Shown here piece after piece: positions 18,577-25,141 of a DNA stretch of 64,000 nucleotides; the stretch's first letter is position 1, and every line of letters starts with the position of its first letter. The notes below the pieces were generated by a model, which made no database searches, was not told the DNA's origin, and was given only the letters and a program-made list of their open reading frames with translations. Origin of the DNA: Bacillota bacterium (lineage in GTDB: Bacteria > Bacillota > Clostridia > Tissierellales > Gottschalkiaceae); the NCBI GenBank assembly GCA_023420895.1, contig JAEZUY010000021.1, positions 62,001 to 126,000 on the forward strand, written 5' to 3'. The translations under genes and the position numbers were made by a program.

Positions 18577-19334
18577 TTATACTGCTGTATATCCTCCATC
18601 TACTGGAAGTATAACACCTGTAACGTAAGATGCTTCATCGCTCGCTAAGAATATAGCAGCTGCGTTAAGTTCTCCTTCATTTCCATAACGTCCAAGAGGC
18701 ACAGTCGCTTTCATGTAATTTGTAAATTCTTCCGTATCTAGAGTGTCTATAGTAAGCTCTGTAGCAAAATATCCCGGACAGATAGCATTACAAGTTATAT
18801 TGTATTTAGCTAATTCTGCCGCTACAGCTCTTGTAAAGTTTACAACTCCACCTTTTGATGCGTGATATGCAACTGTATCTATAGCAGTATTTCCTACTAG
18901 TCCATACATTGATGCTATGTTTATTATTCTGCCGTAATTATTTTTCTTCATGATATTTCCAAAAGCACGAGTTACATAGAAAACACTGTCTAAGTCTGTA
19001 TTCATTGTGAATTCCCATTCTTCGTCAGTCATATCAAGTACCCCGTTGTTTTTAGCAGAACCTGCACAGTTAACTAGAACATCAACTTTTCCAAATTCTT
19101 CTTCTGCTTTTTTAGCAGCGTCGTTTACCATTTCAGGATCTGTAACATCACATCTTAAAGGCAGTACTTTAACTCCTTCTTTTCTAAGTTCTTCAGCAAG
19201 TGATTCAAGCTTTTCTAAACGTCTTGCAGTTATAACTAAATCTGCACCCTGTTTTGCAAATCCTCTTGCCATCTGAGCTCCTAATCCTGAAGATGCTCCT
19301 GATACTACTACTACACGATTCTTTAAATCAACAT
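18577..19334 (-). CDS. short-chain dehydrogenase, apparent frameshift at the start
   Basis: An SDR-family oxidoreductase, resembling gluconate 5-dehydrogenase/3-oxoacyl reductase types. The body has NAG-equivalent VNCAGSAKN, the catalytic SMYG...YHASK (Ser, Tyr, Lys), and VDGGYTAV at the end. The cofactor motif GASSGLGAQ is encoded in frame at 19279-19305, upstream of the first in-frame ATG (19272). The good start, AGGAGG (19342-19347) plus ATG (19332-19334), is one base out of frame and reads ATG TTG ATT TAA. Adding one G after the ATG would give MVDLKNRVVVVSGASSG, a normal SDR start of about 252 aa. So it is either a real frameshift or a sequence error. Without the upstream part the 231-aa form would lack NAD(P) binding. 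Confidence 0.8.
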
Positions 19335-19581
19335 ATCCTAACCTCCTAAAAATTTCCTAAAAATTTGTTAAGCTTTTATAAATATAACTCCCCTTATTTT
19401 TATATACCACAATATAAAAATATTAACCTATCATAAATTCAGTCTTTATGCTGTTTTTCTATATAAATTTCACTATATATAATTTTTATTTAGATTAGTT
19501 TTTATGAATACTTTTTCACTATTCATTAAAGCTTTATCTATTTAAAATATTAAAGACTGAAATTTAAGCTTTTAATACCTA
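19335..19581. other. AT-rich spacer between two dehydrogenase genes
   Basis: Apart from the ribosome-binding site at 19342-19347, I see no structured RNA or gene. It probably contains the promoter of the left dehydrogenase. Confidence 0.4.
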
Positions 19582-20331
19582 TTAACAGTCAACTCCTCCG
19601 TCAACTCTTATAAGCTGTCCTGTTATGAATGATGACTGAGGTGTTGATAAGAATAAAACTGCTTCTCCTATCTCGCGTCCTGATCCGACTCTTCCAAGCG
19701 GACTCATGTCTTTCATAGGCGCTACGGCCTCTCCGTCTGCTCCTCCTGCTGAATCGAGCATTTCGGTTTCTATTGCCCCTGGAAGTATAGCATTTACTCT
19801 TATTTCAGGTCCTAAGTCACGAGCCAGCGCTTTTGTAAGTCCGTTAGCCGCGTGTTTAGTAGTTACATATCCTGAAACTCCCCAGCGAGCTGAAGTTCCA
19901 GCTATTGAAGTAGTGTTGACTATATAGCCTTCTCCTTTTTCTTTCATTATAGGAGCTACTTTCTGAGCCATAACTAAATGCGCTGTAACGTTTATAGCGT
20001 ACATTCTGTTCCATTCTTCAATTCCTATTTCCATAGTATTATTGAATGTTATTGTTCCGGCATTGTTGAAAACTATATCTACAGTTCCATATGCTTCAAC
20101 AGTCCTGTCCACTATATTTTCTATATCTTCTTTATTGGCCATATCTGCTACAACGTACATAGCTTCTCCGCCGTTTTCTTTAATTTTAGCTACAACTTCT
20201 TTAGCTCTCTCTTCACGGCGTCCTACAACTACGACTTTTGCACCTTCTTCACCAAAAAGATACGCAGTGTCTCTCCCCATACCTGAAGTCGATCCTGTTA
20301 TTATTGCTACTTTGCCGTCTAATCTTCCCAT
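19582..20331 (-). CDS. short-chain dehydrogenase/reductase
   Basis: A 249-aa classical SDR with all key features: cofactor loop GSTSGMGRD (about 13-21), FNNAGT (about 89), catalytic Ser in NTTSIAG, the YVTTK Tyr-Lys pair, and C-terminal GQLIRVDGGVDC. It catalyses NAD(P)-dependent alcohol/ketone interconversion; the substrate is not clear. GGGGAGG precedes the ATG. Arginine is often CGC/CGT here (for example both Arg of VVVGRREER), unlike the AGA-dominated housekeeping genes, which suggests separate ancestry. It is paired with a second SDR downstream. Confidence 0.9.
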   Translation of the reverse strand: MGRLDGKVAIITGSTSGMGRDTAYLFGEEGAKVVVVGRREERAKEVVAKIKENGGEAMYVVADMANKEDIENIVDRTVEAYGTVDIVFNNAGTITFNNTMEIGIEEWNRMYAINVTAHLVMAQKVAPIMKEKGEGYIVNTTSIAGTSARWGVSGYVTTKHAANGLTKALARDLGPEIRVNAILPGAIETEMLDSAGGADGEAVAPMKDMSPLGRVGSGREIGEAVLFLSTPQSSFITGQLIRVDGGVDC

Positions 20332-20636
20332 AATATTATTACCTCCCCATTAATAATTATTTACCTTATATTGTTATATATACCACCATCAGAACCGCTG
20401 AAAACACTTATTTAAGCCAATAGCTCTTCTCATTCAGATTTCTTTCAGTGAATTGATTATTCAATTTGATTTTTTGAATTCTTTTTCAATTTCTATTAAA
20501 GTTAAGTCTATATCATCTTATTTTTTGTACCTCATTTTATATGATTTCCTATTTATTGTTCTATATCTATTTACTCAAGTTATGCTTATATATAATAATA
20601 TTGTTTTTTCCTATAATGCTCTTTCAGAAAATAACA
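20332..20636. other. AT-rich non-coding stretch
   Basis: About 300 bases of very AT-rich sequence between the SDR and the membrane protein gene, presumably holding the SDR promoter. The open frames across it are low-complexity Ile/Leu/Tyr/Phe runs without ribosome-binding sites, so I do not call a gene. Confidence 0.4.
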
Positions 20637-20672
20637 AAGGATACAGAAGATATCTTCTGTATCCTTTTATTT
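20637..20672 (-). terminator. terminator of the membrane protein gene
   Basis: Stem GGATACAGAAGA / TCTTCTGTATCC nearly without loop, overlapping the stop codon of the gene on its right. Minus-strand tail TTTGTTATTTT; the plus-strand tail is also T-rich. Confidence 0.8.
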
Positions 20673-21248
20673 AAACTCTCTATTCAATATAGTAAGCGTA
20701 TTAGGGAGATAATTTATATCAACACTGGCTTTTCCTTTTTCTTTTATTATCTGTTCTCCTTCATTTCTTATCCTGTTATTTACTTTAAATTCATAATCAG
20801 TTTCCATATCATCCTTGCCATACATTAAATAATATGTATCAGTATCTCCCTCTTCATTCGTTTCCTTCCTGATTTCAAATTTCAGCGAATGGAGTTTTAA
20901 AACTTCAGGATTTTTTATATAAGGCAGATCCATAAAATAAGGCGCCGCCATATACAGTATTATAATGCCTGCAATAACTGCTCCGGCTGCTGATACTAAG
21001 TTTCTTTTACCCGGCATTGAATCTTTTCTGTTCCCGTATTTACCTGTAAGAAATGTATATATTATAAAAGCTATTAAAATCAGTCCTATAATTACTATAA
21101 AAAAGTTTCCAAAAAAACCGAGATATCCTTCCTCCAAATGGCCTGTCACAGATAAGAACATAAGAATACACCAGATTATAATAGGAATTACTGCCAGTAC
21201 TGTAATGATTTTCTGCTTACCGGAACTTTCCTTTTTTTGATTCCCCAT
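20667..21248 (-). CDS. hypothetical membrane protein, 193 aa
   Basis: I do not recognise this protein. It has three hydrophobic segments (about residues 14-33, 45-67 and 85-105), short cytoplasmic loops rich in Lys, and a C-terminal soluble domain of about 90 residues with many acidic and Tyr residues, likely outside the cell. GGGGGTGAG precedes the ATG. It lies between the SDR pair and the Rieske gene, in the accessory island. Confidence 0.6.
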   Translation of the reverse strand: MGNQKKESSGKQKIITVLAVIPIIIWCILMFLSVTGHLEEGYLGFFGNFFIVIIGLILIAFIIYTFLTGKYGNRKDSMPGKRNLVSAAGAVIAGIIILYMAAPYFMDLPYIKNPEVLKLHSLKFEIRKETNEEGDTDTYYLMYGKDDMETDYEFKVNNRIRNEGEQIIKEKGKASVDINYLPNTLTILNREFK

Positions 21249-21491
21249 AGACTCACCCCCTAAATCTACAGCTGTCTTTCAAAATCATCTCCTTATATTA
21301 AAAATACCCTTTTAATCATAGAATTATTTAATAATATAGTATTTGTCAATTTTTTTCTGAAATTATTTATTTAAAATCACTGTGGATTTTTCAGAATTGT
21401 TTTTCTCCGTGTTACAGTCTGTATAATGGGTATAAATTAAAGTAAGATTAAAAAAGGTTAATTTTAAAAAATTGTATTGTGAGGAATAATA

Positions 21492-22493
21492 ATGATTAAG
21501 AACAGCTGGTATGCCATTCTGGCATCCGATAAGATTAAAAAAAATGAAGTTACAGGGGTTAAACGCTGCGGAATATATTTAGCTTTATTCCGTGACGATA
21601 AAGGGGAACTGCACTGTGTTCAGGACTTATGCGCTCACAGAGGAGCCGCTCTTTCTAAAGGAAGAGTCAATGACGGCTGCATACAATGTCCTTTTCACGG
21701 AATCAAATATGATAAAGACGGGAAATGCGTATTCGTGCCTTCAGACGGACTTGCCTCGGAAGCATCTTATGACAGATTCAATCTGAAGCACTACCATATA
21801 AGAGAAATAAATGAAATAGTGTACTTCTGGTACGGTGAAGGCGAACCGGACAGAGAACCGGATACTTTTAAAGAAATTGAAGGAATGGACTATCATGAAA
21901 TTTCTGACCACTGGAAAACTCATTATTCCAGAATCATAGAAAATCAGCTCGATGTGAGCCATCTCCCTTTTGTGCACCATAATACTATAGGAAAGGGCGG
22001 AAAGACTTTAGTCAACGGTCCTAAAGTGGTCTGGCTCGATGATAACACTCTTCAGACGAGCGCTGACAATGAAGTGGACCACGGTCAGAAAAAAAATTCA
22101 CCGGAAAATGCTAAGATAAAATCTACAAATCTTACTTTTAAATTTCCGAATCAGTGGCTGAATACCATATCTCCAGAAAAACTTTATATATTCGCATATT
22201 TCGTCCCTGTGGACGATAAAAATGCAATTATATGCTTGAGATTTTATAATAAGTTCACGCCGTTCTCATGGCTGAACAGACTTATAGCGCCTTTCGGCTC
22301 TATTGCAAACAAAATCGTTGAATCTCAGGATAAAAGAGTAGTTCAGACTCAGTATCCTAAAAAAAGCGGTCTTAGAGTAGGTGAAAACTTAGTTCAGGCC
22401 GACCGACCAATTATAGAGTACAGAAAGCACAGAGATAAGCTTCAGAAAGAAGCCGAGGAAGAGGAAAAAGAAAAAACTGAGGAACCTGAATAG
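21492..22493 (+). CDS. Rieske [2Fe-2S] oxygenase alpha-subunit-like protein
   Basis: A 333-aa protein. The N-terminal Rieske domain has Cys47-x-His49 and Cys66-x2-His69, the two pairs that bind the 2Fe-2S cluster. The catalytic domain has the mononuclear iron motif Asn151-x2-Asp154-x2-His157-x4-His162. All metal ligands are therefore present. The family (VanA, KshA, pheophorbide oxygenase types) hydroxylates or demethylates aromatic or steroid-like substrates with O2. The C terminus is a Lys/Glu-rich tail. No ferredoxin or reductase component is adjacent. A TATAAT sits at 21422. In an apparently anaerobic host the physiological reaction is unclear. Confidence 0.85.
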   Translation: MIKNSWYAILASDKIKKNEVTGVKRCGIYLALFRDDKGELHCVQDLCAHRGAALSKGRVNDGCIQCPFHGIKYDKDGKCVFVPSDGLASEASYDRFNLKHYHIREINEIVYFWYGEGEPDREPDTFKEIEGMDYHEISDHWKTHYSRIIENQLDVSHLPFVHHNTIGKGGKTLVNGPKVVWLDDNTLQTSADNEVDHGQKKNSPENAKIKSTNLTFKFPNQWLNTISPEKLYIFAYFVPVDDKNAIICLRFYNKFTPFSWLNRLIAPFGSIANKIVESQDKRVVQTQYPKKSGLRVGENLVQADRPIIEYRKHRDKLQKEAEEEEKEKTEEPE

Positions 22494-22501
22494 ATAAAAT
22501 C

Positions 22502-22539
22502 ACAGTTAAGGAGCAGAATTAATTCTGCTCCTTAATTGT
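22502..22539. terminator. bidirectional terminator
   Basis: Perfect palindrome TTAAGGAGCAGAATT / AATTCTGCTCCTTAA at 22506-22535, between the convergent Rieske and nitroreductase genes. Confidence 0.85.
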
Positions 22540-22543
22540 GGTC

Positions 22544-23053
22544 TTAATAATACTCAACTTCCTCTATCCTCTCTTTAGCTTCCGGAGTTTCGTCAGGATA
22601 TCCTAAGACAAGACTTCCCCAAATAGCTCTGTCTTTTCCTATTCCTATTTTTTCAAGAAACTCTTTGAATTCTTTATCTTGAAGACATCTCTTAAGCTGA
22701 TTTATCCAGCAAGATCCAAGACCGATTGCATGTGCTGCAAGCATCATGTTCTGCATAGCTGTCGCTGTATCAACTTCTGCATTAAGCCAGTCTGACGGAG
22801 ATGAAACTATTATAAAAGTTTTTGCTCCGTAAATATTGTATTTTTCTCTGTTGAGAATCCTTGCTATATGTTCTTCGAGCTCTTTAAGAAGCTCTTCATC
22901 TTCCACAACTGTGAATTTTCTGTACTGAGTATTCATAGATGTAGGCGCATGTTTTCCTGCTTTAAGTACCGTTTCAAGTTCTTCCCTCGTAATTTTCTTA
23001 TCCTTGTATTTTCTTACAGATCTCCTTCCGAAGATATTTTCAAGCGCGTCCAT
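22544..23053 (-). CDS. nitroreductase-family flavoprotein
   Basis: A 169-aa FMN-dependent oxidoreductase of the nitroreductase fold. RRSVRKYKDKKITREELETVL at the N terminus provides the FMN phosphate arginines; HAPTSMNTQYRKF and AIGLGSCWINQL follow, and a GYPDETPEAKERI C-terminal segment is usual. Members reduce nitroaromatics, quinones or flavins with NAD(P)H. It could supply electrons to other members of the redox island, but no direct evidence shows that. AGAGAGGATG precedes the start. Confidence 0.9.
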   Translation of the reverse strand: MDALENIFGRRSVRKYKDKKITREELETVLKAGKHAPTSMNTQYRKFTVVEDEELLKELEEHIARILNREKYNIYGAKTFIIVSSPSDWLNAEVDTATAMQNMMLAAHAIGLGSCWINQLKRCLQDKEFKEFLEKIGIGKDRAIWGSLVLGYPDETPEAKERIEEVEYY

Positions 23054-23160
23054 TTAAATACATCCTCTCTCTAATCTTATATTATTACTTTCCTCCTTTA
23101 ACTGCTTATATAACTATTATAGTACATTAGTGAAGAAATATAAAATTTTATGCAAAAAAA

Positions 23161-23184
23161 GACAGAGACCTTTAAGTCTCTGTC
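23161..23184 (-). terminator. rho-independent terminator after tsf
   Basis: Stem GACAGAGACTT / AAGTCTCTGTC (wobble-free) followed on the minus strand by T7. It ends the rpsB-tsf transcript. Confidence 0.9.
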
Positions 23185-23205
23185 TGAATTTTATATTATT
23201 TCCGA

Positions 23206-24117
23206 TTAGTTACCCATTTGTTTTGCAACTTCTTCAGCGAAGTCTTCTTCTTTTTTCTCTATACCTTCTCCAACTTCGAATCTTCTAACGTCAGCAAGTT
23301 TTATGTCTGATCCGACTTCTTTAGCAACGCTTTCGATTAGTTTAGATATAGTGATTTTTGAATCTTTTACGAATTCCTGATCTAAAAGAACAACTGCTTT
23401 AAGCTGTTTGTTAAGCTGTCCTTTTATTATTCCTTCTATTCTTTCTGCAGGTTTTCCTTCATTTTCAGCTTTAACTCTTAATATTTCAAGCTCTTTTTCT
23501 TTGTAATCTTCGTCTACTTCGTCAGCTGTTATATATTGATATCCCATAGCAGCTGCCTGCATAGCTATATCTTTTGCAAGAGTCTTAACTTTTTCGTCTT
23601 TTGAGTCAGTGTCAAGTTTAACTATAACACCTATGTTTCCTGTTCCGTGAAGGTATCCTTCAATAACTCCATTTTCAGCTTCAAGAGCTGCAGCTCTTCT
23701 AACTGTCATATTTTCTCCTATTTTAGAGATAAGGTTGTTAAGAACGTCTTGAACTGTTGATCCTTCAAGATCTGATTTAAGAAGTTCATCAGCGTCGTTT
23801 ATTTGCTTTTCACATGCTATCTTTGTAACATCGTTAACGAATTTTTTGAAGTCTTCGTTTTTGCTTACGAAGTCAGTTTCAGAGTTAACTTCAACCATTG
23901 CAGCTTTGCTGTCTTCTTCAACTAGAAGTCCTATAAGTCCTTCAGCCGCTACTCTGTCAGCTTTTTTAGCTGCTTTTGAAAGTCCTTTTTCTCTTAGTAT
24001 TACTACTGCCTGCTCCATATCTCCATTAGCATCTTGAAGCGCTTTTTTACAGTCCATCATTCCTGCTGATGTTTTTTCTCTTAATTCTTTAACCATTCCT
24101 GCAGTTATTTTCATCAT
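23206..24117 (-). CDS. tsf: translation elongation factor Ts
   Basis: A 303-aa nucleotide exchange factor for EF-Tu. It shows VKELREKTSAGMMDCKKAL (N-terminal UBA-like domain), EVNSETDFVSKNEDF (about 78-92, the EF-Tu contact core), and IAMQAAAMGYQYI. Length and order match the family. The start has two ATG codons in a row after GGAGGAAAT; the first is used here. It follows rpsB, the universal order. Confidence 0.98.
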   Translation of the reverse strand: MMKITAGMVKELREKTSAGMMDCKKALQDANGDMEQAVVILREKGLSKAAKKADRVAAEGLIGLLVEEDSKAAMVEVNSETDFVSKNEDFKKFVNDVTKIACEKQINDADELLKSDLEGSTVQDVLNNLISKIGENMTVRRAAALEAENGVIEGYLHGTGNIGVIVKLDTDSKDEKVKTLAKDIAMQAAAMGYQYITADEVDEDYKEKELEILRVKAENEGKPAERIEGIIKGQLNKQLKAVVLLDQEFVKDSKITISKLIESVAKEVGSDIKLADVRRFEVGEGIEKKEEDFAEEVAKQMGN

Positions 24118-24144
24118 ATTTCCTCCTTGAAAGTCTTTTTTATA

Positions 24145-24187
24145 ACTTTAAAAAAGTAAGAGTAGTAAGGAATATTCCCTACAGCCC
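24145..24187 (-). terminator. rpsB-tsf intergenic attenuator-like hairpin
   Basis: An imperfect stem whose outer arms are AAGTAAG and CTTACTT on the minus strand, ending in T6. It probably lowers transcription into tsf relative to rpsB or protects the 3' end of rpsB mRNA. Confidence 0.55.
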
Positions 24188-24211
24188 TTACTTTTTATTT
24201 ATAAATTTATA

Positions 24212-24934
24212 TTATTCTTCTGAAGCTTCTTCTTCTTCTAAATCTTCTTCAGCTGCCTGGCTAGCATTTACAACAGCGTTAGCTATTGTTTCTGTAAGAA
24301 GTTTAACCGCTCTTATAGCGTCATCATTTCCTGGTATAGCGTAGTCTACTTCGTCAGGATCACAGTTAGTGTCTACAACACTTACAACTGGTATTCCAAG
24401 TATTTTAGCTTCTCTTATAGCTATTTTTTCTTTTCTAGGGTCTATAACGAACATTACATCTGGAAGTCCGTCCATTTTTCTTATTCCGCCTAGGAATCTT
24501 TCAAGTTTTTCTTTTTCTTTAAGAAGGTTTATAACTTCTTTCTTAGGAAGAACTTCAAATGTTCCGTCTTCTTCCATTTCATCAAGTCTGTCAAGTCTTT
24601 CTATTCTGTTCTTGATAGTCTTGTAGTTTGTAAGCATTCCTCCAAGCCATCTTTGGTTAACGAAAGGCATTCCACATCTTTTTGCTTCGTTTTCTATAGA
24701 TTCTTGCGCCTGTTTTTTAGTTCCAACGAAAAGAACTTGTCCTCCGTCTTGAACTACATCCTGTACAAAGTCGTATGCTTCTTCCATTTTCACAACTGTT
24801 TTTTGAAGATCTATTATATAGATTCCGTTTCTTTCTGTGAAAATGTAAGGTGCCATTTTAGGGTTCCATCTTCTTGTCTGGTGACCGAAGTGAACACCTG
24901 CTTCTAGTAATGATTTCATTGATACTACTGCCAT
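24212..24934 (-). CDS. rpsB: 30S ribosomal protein S2
   Basis: A 240-aa ribosomal protein. It begins MAVVSMKSLLEAGVHFGHQ, includes RRWNPKMAPYIFTERNGIYI, LFVGTKKQAQE and RWLGGMLTNYKTI, and ends in an acidic tail. I use ATG 24934, with GGAGG 8 bases upstream; a longer frame upstream is not preceded by a ribosome-binding site and does not look like S2. It has its own promoter and a structured leader (24984-25079). Confidence 0.98.
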   Translation of the reverse strand: MAVVSMKSLLEAGVHFGHQTRRWNPKMAPYIFTERNGIYIIDLQKTVVKMEEAYDFVQDVVQDGGQVLFVGTKKQAQESIENEAKRCGMPFVNQRWLGGMLTNYKTIKNRIERLDRLDEMEEDGTFEVLPKKEVINLLKEKEKLERFLGGIRKMDGLPDVMFVIDPRKEKIAIREAKILGIPVVSVVDTNCDPDEVDYAIPGNDDAIRAVKLLTETIANAVVNASQAAEEDLEEEEASEE

Positions 24935-24983
24935 TTTTTCTACCTCCGTGTTTTTATAAAAATTTTCCTCCACCCTCATCTTC

Positions 24984-25021
24984 TTTTCTGAACACCGCCG
25001 GCAAGCGGCACAATCAGAAAA
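24984..25021 (-). ncRNA. structured rpsB leader hairpin
   Basis: In the minus-strand transcript an outer 8-bp stem TTTTCTGA / TCAGAAAA encloses a GC-rich inner stem (CCGC/GCGG or GCCG/CGGC alternatives). It sits about 50-90 bases before the rpsB ATG. Ribosomal proteins often bind their own leader, so autoregulation by S2 is possible. Confidence 0.5.
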
Positions 25022-25050
25022 TCAGAGAGTGTGTGTATTCTCACTGAAAC

Positions 25051-25079
25051 ATTATAACATAGAGAAATATTAAATACAA
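25051..25079 (-). promoter_or_regulatory. rpsB promoter
   Basis: Minus strand: -35 TTGTAT (25074-25079), 17-base spacer, -10 TATAAT (25051-25056). Gives a leader of about 110 bases. Confidence 0.75.
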
Positions 25080-25141
25080 GAATATTTCTTTATCAAAATA
25101 TTATATTATGAATTCAGCGTATTATTATATAATCTTTTATT

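Noticed and set aside
19303..19314. GTA repeated four times in the 5' part of the frameshifted dehydrogenase, as a possible phase-variation tract
   Set aside because: A 3-base unit cannot change the reading frame, and it lies inside the conserved VVVV strand of the cofactor fold.
20453..20828. Two plus-strand frames (73 and 95 codons) left of and across the unknown membrane gene
   Set aside because: The region is extremely AT-rich, the translations are Ile/Leu/Phe/Tyr runs, and no ribosome-binding site is visible.
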